The notes below the pieces were generated by a model. That model made no database searches. It was not told the origin of the DNA and was given only the letters and a program-made list of their open reading frames with translations. 15,589 nt of DNA from assembly GCA_050330975.1 (NCBI GenBank), contig JBHJHK010000072.1:1-15589 (forward strand), in the 5' to 3' direction. Both the position numbers and the translations under genes were made by a program. Below, piece by piece: positions 7,035 through 13,735 of this stretch (its first letter is position 1; each line of letters starts with the position of its first letter). Source of the DNA: JBHJHK01 sp050330975. Its GTDB lineage: Bacteria > Pseudomonadota > Gammaproteobacteria > Competibacterales > Competibacteraceae.

Positions 7035-8027
7035 ATGGGGATTGTTTATATATTTTCTTTTTTGGCGCTATTGACGACAACCCAACATGTCCTGGCCGAG
7101 TGGCCCACGCGGGACTTGCAGGGCATCATCATGTGGGGTGCCGGTGGGGCCACCGACACCGTCAGCCGGGCCATTCAGCCCCACGTCGAGGCAGAGCTGG
7201 GCCGGGATATCATCATGAGCAACCGCTCCGGTGGGGTCGGTGCCATTTCGACGAAGTACACCCACGCCCGCCGCGCCGATGGCTATACTCTGCTGTTTGG
7301 CGCGGAGAACCCCCAACTCCACAAGGTTCTGGGGCTGGCCACCATCGACTACGACGACTTCTACCCCATCAACGTCTTAGCCCGAGGCATCGTGGTGATC
7401 GTCGTCCCCGCCGACTCCCCCTACCAGACCCTTGAGCAGTTGCTAGGGGCCATTGCGGCCGAACCCGAACAGGTCAAAATGGGCTCCACCGGCCCTGGTG
7501 GTCTCCCCTATGTGGTCAGTGCCATGCTGCGGGCGGTCACCGACTTTGCCGTCACCGCCGTCCCCTACGACGGCGAAGGCCCAGGGCTGACCGCCATGCT
7601 GGCGGGCACCGTCGATTTTATGCCCGCTGGCCTGTCGGCGGCAGCGGAGCACATTCGTGGCGGCCGCGCCCGCGCTTTGGCGGTATTGGATAGCCAACCC
7701 CTGGCGGTGCTGCCCGATGTGCCCCCCGTCACTGGGGCGGTGCCCGAGATTGCCCGCTTTCTCCCCTGGGGACCTTTTTACGGCGTGTTCGTCAAGCGCG
7801 ATACCCCCCAAGAGGCCATCGACGTGTTGGTCGACGCCTTTGCCAAGGCAGCCCAAGCCGAACCCTTTGTAGAGCTCATGACCGAGCGGGCCAATGTGAT
7901 GATGAGCCTTTCGGGTGAGGAGGCCGATCAATTCCTCGTGCGCTGGCGCTCAGTCACCGCTTGGCTGATGCACGACGCCGGCGCCACTAAGCGTTCTCCT
8001 GCTGACTTTGGCATCCAACGCCCCTGA
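7035..8027 (+). CDS. tctC: tripartite tricarboxylate transporter, periplasmic substrate-binding protein (TctC family)
   Basis: 330-residue exported solute-binding protein of a tripartite tricarboxylate transporter. Residues 1-21 form a signal peptide ending VLA, and the mature protein starts EWPTRDLQG. The family's first ligand loop is present as WGAGGATDTVSR (34-45), the second as GSTGPGGLPYV (150-160), and VPYDGEGPGLTAMLAGTVDF (177-196) is the conserved hinge segment. It would bind a carboxylate in the periplasm and hand it to TctA/TctB. GGGAGGAG lies just before ATG 7035. It is the first gene of a three-gene operon, with tctB starting 5 bases after its stop. The ligand range of this family is wide (citrate, tartrate, aromatic acids and others), so the substrate cannot be assigned. 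Confidence 0.94.
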   Translation: MGIVYIFSFLALLTTTQHVLAEWPTRDLQGIIMWGAGGATDTVSRAIQPHVEAELGRDIIMSNRSGGVGAISTKYTHARRADGYTLLFGAENPQLHKVLGLATIDYDDFYPINVLARGIVVIVVPADSPYQTLEQLLGAIAAEPEQVKMGSTGPGGLPYVVSAMLRAVTDFAVTAVPYDGEGPGLTAMLAGTVDFMPAGLSAAAEHIRGGRARALAVLDSQPLAVLPDVPPVTGAVPEIARFLPWGPFYGVFVKRDTPQEAIDVLVDAFAKAAQAEPFVELMTERANVMMSLSGEEADQFLVRWRSVTAWLMHDAGATKRSPADFGIQRP

Positions 8028-8032
8028 CGCTT

Positions 8033-8548
8033 GTGCAACTATCCCATCGCTGGGGAGAGCGGCTATTTGCCTTGGCGCTCTGTCTGTTTAGCCTGTTTTG
8101 CCTCTACAGCGCCCATGGCATTGCCGGTCTGTCGGCCCTGAGCTCTCCTGGGGCCTTTCCCTTGATGGTTTCGGCGGTGATGGTGGTGGCCACCCTACGG
8201 CTTGTGTTGGTGCCCTCGCCGGGGGTGCCTCCACCCGCTGAAAAGCCGCCGAGGGTGGGGGGCCGCGTCGTGGGCTTTTTGCTGTTGCTGGGGGGGTTTG
8301 CCATCTTGCTACAACCGTTGGGTTTTTTGCTGGCCACACCATTGTTTTTGTTTAGCGCTATCCTCTGGCTGCAACGCTGTAGCATCGCCTTCGCCTCGAC
8401 CATTACCCTGGCGGCGCTGGTGGTGGTCTATGGACTGTTTCGCCTGCTCTTTGAGGTGGTGTTACCCGAGGGGATCGTCCCCGAGGGGGTGATCCTCGCT
8501 CGGTTGGAGGCGCTTTGGGCTAGCCTGTGGCGTGGCCTGCGTGGCTGA
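8033..8548 (+). CDS. tctB: tripartite tricarboxylate transporter small membrane subunit (TctB family)
   Basis: 171-residue membrane protein with about four hydrophobic segments: residues ~10-28, ~40-60, ~75-108 (probably two helices) and ~118-142. This matches the small TctB subunit, which partners the large permease. The early GIAGLSALSSPGAFPL segment resembles the family's conserved first loop. It probably starts at GTG 8033, 5 bases after tctC; no clear Shine-Dalgarno is visible, so translation is likely coupled to tctC. Its 3' end overlaps the start of tctA by up to 17 bases. Sequence conservation in TctB is low, so identification rests mainly on position, length and topology. Confidence 0.9.
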   Translation: MQLSHRWGERLFALALCLFSLFCLYSAHGIAGLSALSSPGAFPLMVSAVMVVATLRLVLVPSPGVPPPAEKPPRVGGRVVGFLLLLGGFAILLQPLGFLLATPLFLFSAILWLQRCSIAFASTITLAALVVVYGLFRLLFEVVLPEGIVPEGVILARLEALWASLWRGLRG

Positions 8549-10040
8549 AGGGTTCGCTGCCATCGCCAGTGCCTGGCTCGACCCCAGTTTGCTGCTGTTG
8601 ACCGCCCTCGGCAGCGCTGCCGGTATCTACATCGGCGCCATCCCCGGCCTGTCGGTGACCATGGCGGTGTCGATCCTGATCTCGTTTACCTTCTCCTGGG
8701 AGGTCAACCAAGCCCTGGCCCTCATGGGGGGGATCTATATGGGTGGCGTCTATGGCGGTGCCCGCAGCGCCATTTTGCTCAACATCCCCGGCGGTCCCAG
8801 CTCTATCGCCAGCGCCTTTGATGGCTATCCCCTGGCCCAGCGGGGCGAGGCCGGTGCCGCCTTGGGGTTGGCCACCGTCGCCTCGGTGATCGGCGGTTTT
8901 GTCGGCATCGCCGTGTTGGCCCTTGCCGCCCCCCAGGTGGCGGCATTTGCCCTGTTGTTCCAACCCCGGGATTACCTCTTAGTCGCTTTGTTGGGGATTT
9001 TGCTGGTGGGGTCGCTGTCTGGTCAAAGCCAGACCAAGGGGATATTTGCCGGGGCCCTGGGGCTTTTGATCGGCACCGTTGGCCTCGATCCACTGACGGC
9101 AGAGGAGCGCTTTACCTTTGGCATCGTCGAGCTGTGGGGGGGTATCTCCCCCATTGTGGTGATGATTGGTCTGTTTGGCGTTGCCGAGGCGTTGGTACAA
9201 CTACACCATTTAGAAGTCCCGGCGATCCGCCAACAGGCCAGCCGCATTATTCCCGCCTGGGGGTTGGTACGGCGCTTTTTGCCGTTGTCGCTACAAAGTA
9301 GTGGCGTTGGTGTCGTGGTTGGTGCCCTGCCGGGAACCGGTGGCGACATTGCCGCCTTGCTGGCCTACGATCAGGCCAAACGCAGCTGTCGTCGCCCCAG
9401 CCGCCCCTTTGGCCAAGGCGCCTACGAGGGGTTGGTGGCCCCGGAGGCGGCCAACAACGCCGCCGTGGGCGGTGCCTATATTCCCATGCTCACCTTGGGT
9501 ATTCCCGGCGATGCGGTCACGGCGGTGATCATCGGCGCGCTCTTTATCCATGGCCTAAAGCCCGGCCCGTTGCTCATGGTGGAGAGCCCCCAACTGTTTT
9601 GGTTTATCGTCGGCAATTTATTATTGGCCAATCTCTTTATCTTGCTGTGGGGCCTCACCGGCGTTCGCTTTTTTACCCAAGTGGTACGCTGCCCCAAGGG
9701 GATTTTGCTGCCACTGATCGTGGTCTTCTCGGTGGTCGGCGCCTATGCCATCAACAACTCCATCGCCGAGGTCTATTGGATGCTGGCCTTTGGCGTTTTG
9801 GGTTACTTGATGAAGCGCTTTCACTATCCGGTGGGGCCGGTGGTGTTGGGGGTGATTCTCTCCACGTTGATGGATGAGAACTGGCGTCGGGCGGTGATCG
9901 CCGAACGGGAGAGCCTTGGCGATCTACTGCTCAACGCCTTGACGAGCCCTTTGTCCCTGGCCTTGGCGCTCATGATCGCCGCGGTGTTGCTTGGGCAAAG
10001 CCCCCTCTGGGCGTGGCTCAAGAGACGGCTGTGGCCATAG
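8532..10040 (+). CDS. tctA: tripartite tricarboxylate transporter large permease (TctA family)
   Basis: 502-residue inner-membrane permease with about a dozen hydrophobic segments, the normal TctA length. Hallmarks: GIYIGAIPGLSVTMAV (31-46), NIPGGPSSIASAFDGYPLAQRGEAG (84-108), the second glycine-proline loop VVGALPGTGGDIAALLAYDQAKR (262-284), and LVAPEAANNAAVGGAYIPMLTLGIPG (301-326). It uses the ion gradient to import the ligand delivered by TctC. It starts at GTG 8532, or GTG 8541 nine bases later, inside the 3' end of tctB, consistent with translational coupling. The 3' end overlaps the degraded TetR remnant on the other strand by about 20 bases. The gene appears intact. Confidence 0.95.
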   Translation: MACVAEGFAAIASAWLDPSLLLLTALGSAAGIYIGAIPGLSVTMAVSILISFTFSWEVNQALALMGGIYMGGVYGGARSAILLNIPGGPSSIASAFDGYPLAQRGEAGAALGLATVASVIGGFVGIAVLALAAPQVAAFALLFQPRDYLLVALLGILLVGSLSGQSQTKGIFAGALGLLIGTVGLDPLTAEERFTFGIVELWGGISPIVVMIGLFGVAEALVQLHHLEVPAIRQQASRIIPAWGLVRRFLPLSLQSSGVGVVVGALPGTGGDIAALLAYDQAKRSCRRPSRPFGQGAYEGLVAPEAANNAAVGGAYIPMLTLGIPGDAVTAVIIGALFIHGLKPGPLLMVESPQLFWFIVGNLLLANLFILLWGLTGVRFFTQVVRCPKGILLPLIVVFSVVGAYAINNSIAEVYWMLAFGVLGYLMKRFHYPVGPVVLGVILSTLMDENWRRAVIAERESLGDLLLNALTSPLSLALALMIAAVLLGQSPLWAWLKRRLWP

Positions 10041-10465
10041 CCATAAAGCGCGCCGGAGAAGTTGTCGTCTTCACAGCCGCCGTGGAGGCTTCTGTGGTGG
10101 CCATGCGCGCCGCCACTATCTCCCCTAAAGGACCCGGTCGGCTCGCCAGTTCCCCCATGGCGTTGGCCACCAAACAGGCCCTTGGGGTGTGGGGATTGGT
10201 CAACCCCGCCAGTTACCCCTCTAGGGCGGTGGTCAACCCTCGCCGCAGGTCGTCGTCGGCCAAGGCCGCCAGCCAACGGGCCTCCACTTGCCGGCCGTAG
10301 CGCTCAAAGGCTTCCAAGTACAAAGCTTCCTTGCCACCACAGGCGTTGTATAGACTGCCGCGCTTGAGGCCCGTGGCCGTCTCGAGGTTTTCGATGGACG
10401 TGCCCTTGGGGGGTTGCTGGCGATCCCCAGCGCCTCGGTGTTCACCACCTGGGAGCGGTTGATCG
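10018..10465 (-). pseudogene. TetR-family regulator, disrupted by an in-frame stop and a frameshift
   Basis: On the minus strand the region reads as a TetR regulator in pieces. The helix-turn-helix is clear: GTSIENLETATGLKRGSLYNACGGKEALYLEAFERYG, running into ARWLAALADDDLRRGLTTALEG. A TAA (rc of 10213-10215) then interrupts, and the same frame resumes LAGLTNPHTPRACLVANAMGELASRPGPLGEIVAARM, a typical TetR ligand-domain tail. Upstream, NRSQVVNTEALGIASN, the expected first helix, is in another frame, with the shift at the C-rich run near 10405-10420. No usable start was found. It sits between tctA and a GNAT gene, facing tctA tail to tail, so it may once have controlled a neighbour. Two separate lesions make true decay plausible, though either could be a sequencing error. 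Confidence 0.75.
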
Positions 10466-10476
10466 ACCCCTAAACC

Positions 10477-11037
10477 CTACCCAACCACCTGTTTTGGGCC
10501 GGCGTACCCGTGGTGGCGCTGATGCGGGGTCTCTGGACGCGGTGGTTCCCGGCGCTCAAAGCGCTGGAGACCCACATCCCCCGACCAGGGATCGACGGCC
10601 TCCTCGGCGACCAGTTGGAATCCGTGGCGTTCGTAGAGGGCTCGGGCGGCGTCGAGGCCGCGAAAGGTGGTGAGGTAGGCCCGTCCATAGCCTCGCTCGG
10701 TCAAAAAGGCTTCAACCCGAGCCATGAGGGCCGCCCCCAACCCCTGCCCCCGGGCCGCTTCGGCGACGATAAACCAGCGCAGGTGGGCGCCCTCTTGGTG
10801 GGCAGCCACACCATCGACGGTAACGGTGCCGAGCAACCGGCCCCCGTCGTCGTACGCCGCTGTGAACAAGTCCCGTTGGTCGTGGTAGCGGCGGTGAAAT
10901 TCCCCCATTTCCTCGGCGAGCTTGGCCTCAAAGGCGCGACCAAAGCCCCAGGTGGGGCCGTAGTAGGCCATGTGGAGGGCGATAATATCGGCGATGACCC
11001 CAGGGTGGTAGCTGGCAAAGGTGAAGGGTTGGCTCAC
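10477..11037 (-). CDS. GNAT-family N-acetyltransferase
   Basis: 186-residue GNAT protein that would transfer an acetyl group from acetyl-CoA to an unidentified amine. The central strands FTAAYDDGGRLLGTVTVDG and AHLRWFIVAEAARGQGLGAALMARVEAFL contain the acetyl-CoA pyrophosphate-binding motif RGQGLG at residues 96-101. AYLTTFRGLDAARALYERHGFQLV (120-143) gives the conserved C-terminal motif. It starts at GTG 11035-11037 with AGGAG about 9 bases upstream. The last ~22 residues after RFERREP are proline- and histidine-rich and look non-domain. It resembles the acetyltransferase half of MarR-GNAT proteins, but no MarR domain is attached. It appears functional. Confidence 0.88.
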   Translation of the reverse strand: MSQPFTFASYHPGVIADIIALHMAYYGPTWGFGRAFEAKLAEEMGEFHRRYHDQRDLFTAAYDDGGRLLGTVTVDGVAAHQEGAHLRWFIVAEAARGQGLGAALMARVEAFLTERGYGRAYLTTFRGLDAARALYERHGFQLVAEEAVDPWSGDVGLQRFERREPPRPETPHQRHHGYAGPKQVVG

Positions 11038-11096
11038 GGTGGACTTCTCCTGGCGCCGGTGGTGAAGGCGCGGTGGGTGAACGGCACGGCAAAGAT

Positions 11097-11360
11097 CTAG
11101 GCCTCACTCATGCATTCACGGGTGTGCTCGCTGTCTACTAGCCCTGCCTCGGGCGGGTAGTGGTACCAAGCTTCGTGGGGTGAAAACTGGCCACAGGCCA
11201 AGCATTGGGTGTTGTGCCATTGGTAACTACAACCAGGGCAAATACCACGAGTCCAGAAAGTATTCCAAACTGTGCCACAAAAAGGTCTGCAGATCCACCG
11301 ATCCTCGGCACCAGGACGCCACTTGCACTTGGGGCAATAGATCTCGGTTTGGTCTTTCAT
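11097..11360 (-). CDS. small protein with four cysteine knuckles (double zinc-ribbon-like)
   Basis: 87-residue soluble protein with eight cysteines arranged as four pairs: Cys9/12 (CPKC), Cys24/28 (CRPFC), Cys41/44 (CPGC) and Cys53/56 (CLAC), plus one unpaired Cys83. This suggests two zinc-ribbon modules. Between them VWNTFWTRGICPGCSYQWHNTQCLACGQFSPHEAWYHYP is rich in Trp, His and Tyr and resembles uncharacterised gammaproteobacterial zinc-ribbon proteins. It starts at ATG 11358-11360; the upstream sequence is purine-rich but has no strong Shine-Dalgarno. It lies 60 bases before the GNAT gene on the same strand. Possible roles are metal binding, redox or a small adaptor. No function can be assigned. 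The tail from residue ~70 looks disordered. Confidence 0.7.
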   Translation of the reverse strand: MKDQTEIYCPKCKWRPGAEDRWICRPFCGTVWNTFWTRGICPGCSYQWHNTQCLACGQFSPHEAWYHYPPEAGLVDSEHTRECMSEA

Positions 11361-11486
11361 TTTTCTTGTCTCTATGTGGTTTTATGCCCAAAGCCCAGGG
11401 ATGAGTGGTAGCGAATCCGCTGCTGCAAGCTGTGGGCGGTGGAAAATGCGGTGGTGACCGGAGGATAACAGCTCCCAGGGGGGCAA

Positions 11487-12251
11487 TTATGGTGTTCTTC
11501 CATCTACCTTCCTTGCGATGTAGACACCATAGCTGTAGTGATGTTTATATTTCTCATACAGCTCAATTTCTTGACTCTCCGTTTCAACTAATGCTTGTGC
11601 TGCTTCACTATTGTGGTGTCGCTGAAGGAAATTCTCGAAGCTATCGCGCATTGGCTGATAATAATTATTCAGCCAGCAATGCTCGGGTAAAACAAAATAA
11701 CCAATTGGAGAAAAGCCATTCCTTTCCAGTGAGTTGATCTTTGCAGAAGCCACATCAATTTCAGGATATTCGTTCTCCCAATACTGCTGTAGCTTTGAAG
11801 GACGGGATAATGTGATCCAAGTGATCTCAGATACGACTAGCATCCCACCTGCTTTTAGATAGCGATTCCAGTCCATGATGCCTTTTTCGAAGCCGATATT
11901 ATAGATCGCGCCTTCAGACCAGATGACATCGTATTCTTCGTCTTTAAAGGGTAGATTGTCCATTGAGCGACAAAGGGTTGTTATGTTTTTGGAGAGATTC
12001 ATGTTTTTGGCTCTTTCTTCAAGAACTTCAAGAAATTCTTGAAGAAAATCCACTGCTGTGATCTCGGCTTCCAATAGGCGAGCGAGTAATAGGGTGGAGG
12101 CTCCTGTGCCGCAACCGATGTCGGCAATTTTTAATGGTTCACCTCGGTTTATCATGGCCAAGCTGAGCGCTTTTTCCGACTCGGCATCTCCGCCTGGGCC
12201 CTGCCGATGGGCACTTTTGTGAAGGTCTATCAAAAGTTGATAATCTTCCAC
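11487..12251 (-). CDS. class I SAM-dependent methyltransferase
   Basis: 254-residue Rossmann-fold methyltransferase. Motif I is ADIGCGTGAST (43-53), with acidic Asp68 in ITAVDF as the ribose-binding position, then SMDNLPFKDEEYDVIWSEGAIYNIGF (96-121) as motif II, and LKAGGMLVVSEITW (132-145) as motif III. The SEGAIYNIG segment resembles small-molecule methyltransferases related to UbiE. The substrate-binding C-terminal part (NGFSPIGYFVLPEHCWLNNYYQPM, ENFLQRHHNS) gives no ligand. It starts at GTG 12249-12251, with AAGGA about 8 bases upstream. The gene is visibly richer in A+T than its neighbours, which suggests horizontal acquisition. It appears intact. The flanking 11361-11486 holds no gene I can support. 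Confidence 0.85.
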   Translation of the reverse strand: MEDYQLLIDLHKSAHRQGPGGDAESEKALSLAMINRGEPLKIADIGCGTGASTLLLARLLEAEITAVDFLQEFLEVLEERAKNMNLSKNITTLCRSMDNLPFKDEEYDVIWSEGAIYNIGFEKGIMDWNRYLKAGGMLVVSEITWITLSRPSKLQQYWENEYPEIDVASAKINSLERNGFSPIGYFVLPEHCWLNNYYQPMRDSFENFLQRHHNSEAAQALVETESQEIELYEKYKHHYSYGVYIARKVDGRTP

Positions 12252-12313
12252 TAGTCTATCCTTGTCGGTATGAAGGTGCTATACCGTTCGCTACGATGAG
12301 CTACGAGACGGCG

Positions 12314-12944
12314 TTATTCAGTGTTATAACTGACGGGACGGCGCCACGCCAAGTGCAAACCTTTACCTACTGCCACAGTGATACCGACGAGTATCGCCGT
12401 TTCATGAGTTAAGAGCGCCAGAAACGGGGCGACTTCGTCTCCATGGGATAGTACATTGTCGATCGCGAGCACGCCGGCTGGACGCAGCACCCGGACAGGG
12501 TGTGGCCACCAACCCGGGTACTCGACTCGCTCGGCATCGAGGAAGAGTAGATCGATGCTGTGGTCGGGGAGTAGGGCGAGATAGGCACCGCCATCTTCTC
12601 GTCGCAACTCGACCCTTTTCACCAGGCCAGGCTGACGCGCATCGGCGCGAGCCAGGTTGATGCGTGCCTCAGCGTTTGCTGCCGTATCTACGCTCACCAC
12701 ACATTCACCTGTTTCGCCGACGGCATCGGCTAGCCAGATCGTCGAATAGCCATTCGCCGTACCGATCTCGACCACCCGGCGAGCACCGATGGCTCTCACC
12801 GTAAGGTTGAGCAGAGCTGCAGTAGCGGGTTCGAGATTGCGCTGCTTGAGCAGTCGGTCCGGTTGCGCGGCATCGTGTGCGACTCCGGAGGCGTATAGCT
12901 CGCCTAAGAACGCGGAGAGATGTTGATTTATGGTGGATCTCCAT
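12314..12944 (-). pseudogene. O-methyltransferase-like SAM enzyme, frameshifted near its 5' end
   Basis: The C-terminal 161 residues form a clear class I methyltransferase resembling the O-methyltransferase family (Methyltransf_3/24). They include VVEIGTANGYSTIWLADAV with motif I, SVDTAANAEARINLARADARQ, LLPDHSIDLLFLDAERVEYPGWW and RVLRPAGVLAIDNVLSHGDEVAPF. The same frame continues upstream without stop through NQHLSAFLGELYASGVAHDAAQPDRLLKQRNLEPATAALLNLTV but has no start codon. The ATG at 12942-12944 encodes MEIHHK in another frame. Removing one base from the TTT run at 12927-12929 joins them as MEIHHNQHLSAFLGELYA, matching the family's usual N-terminus. So there is one inserted base, either an error or an inactivating mutation. 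GTG 12797-12799 would give only a truncated protein lacking the N-terminal helices. Confidence 0.75.
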
Positions 12945-13019
12945 GGCGATCAGTCAGCTGTCCACTGGTGCTTCGGTCACTGGGACGGTACGCTAGCTCA
13001 AGCTCAGTGGAGTTCAGTG

Positions 13020-13656
13020 GGGTCGTTTGGCAATATTCCTTGGGGGTGCGGAGGAGTCCCGCAGAATAAGCTGTACATCCACCGGATTGTGCTGCGCTAC
13101 GTACAGTCCAGTTATTCTCTTTGAAGCATTTAAGAATTTCTTGAGGGGATTGTCGAGGAGAAAACTGTGGGCCACCGGCCACTGGATGACAAAGCGCTGA
13201 TGGAAGTCGCGATGGCGCGGATCTGTCTTGAGATGAGCGGGCGAATCCGGCCCTATGGCTTGTCTATGGGTCCCTCGGCGCGGGGCAATGACGATGATGG
13301 AAAATCCAACTGAGGATCTTTGAAAATTGCCGCCGTTTGGGTAATATTCGCTCGATCAACCCTTCGCTGATAATCGAAGACTGCAATCTCGATTTGGCCT
13401 TCGCCCTTGCGCATAATGTTTTTGATCTTTGCCCTGTGACTTTGTCCGTTGAAGAAATCAAATGGCTCGAGCTTGTGTTTGCCCATAAAGGATAAAGGTC
13501 GACAAATTCGCTTCGGCCTCGAAGTCAAAGCCGTGTTGGAGGGCAAAGGGCAAAGGCGGCCATCTGGCGTGAGCGGCGGTTCTCAAAGGACTTAGTAACT
13601 ACGAAGACCAATGCAATCAACAGGGCCGTGGTGCCAAAACCGATCAATTGCTCCAT
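13020..13656 (-). pseudogene. membrane-anchored protein of unknown function, multiply frameshifted
   Basis: ATG 13654-13656, with GAGGA upstream, begins MEQLIGFGTTALLIALVFVVTK, one N-terminal transmembrane helix, then SFENRRSRQMAAFAL. The frame then shifts near 13551 (QHGFDFEAEANLSTF) and again near 13490 (FMGKHKLEPFDFFNGQSHRAKIKNIMRKGEGQIEIAVFDYQRR, up to LPRAEGP). Two more downstream pieces in other frames fit the same protein: RHRDFHQRFVIQW around 13180-13215 and FSPRQSPQEILKCFKENNWTVR around 13100-13165. The order, RIKN..M, FDYQ and F.SP...F....WTV, resembles uncharacterised membrane-anchored proteins of about 200 residues, though I know no family name. At least four shifts in 640 bases suggest a decaying gene, or a badly called stretch. 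Low certainty for the downstream pieces. Confidence 0.5.
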
Positions 13657-13700
13657 GGGCTATCCTCGAGTCGGAGGTGAATTCAAACCCCCAGCGCCAA

Positions 13701-13735
13701 GAGACCCTCTGCCCAAGACCGTCTCACAGGGTCTC
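13701..13735 (-). terminator. long-loop hairpin at the end of the phosphonate hydrolase gene
   Basis: GAGACCCT (13701-13708) and AGGGTCTC (13728-13735) form a perfect 8-base inverted repeat with a 19-base loop, overlapping the stop codon of the hydrolase gene. No U-tract follows on the minus strand. It could slow or end transcription or protect the mRNA end. Intrinsic termination is not demonstrated. Confidence 0.3.

Noticed and set aside
7443..7931. 162-residue minus-strand open frame inside tctC
   Set aside because: It is antisense to a well-supported TctC protein and shows no motif of its own.
11405..11737. 110-residue plus-strand open frame over the methyltransferase 3' end
   Set aside because: Most of it is antisense to the methyltransferase, which has clear SAM motifs. 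No ribosome binding site or domain supports it.
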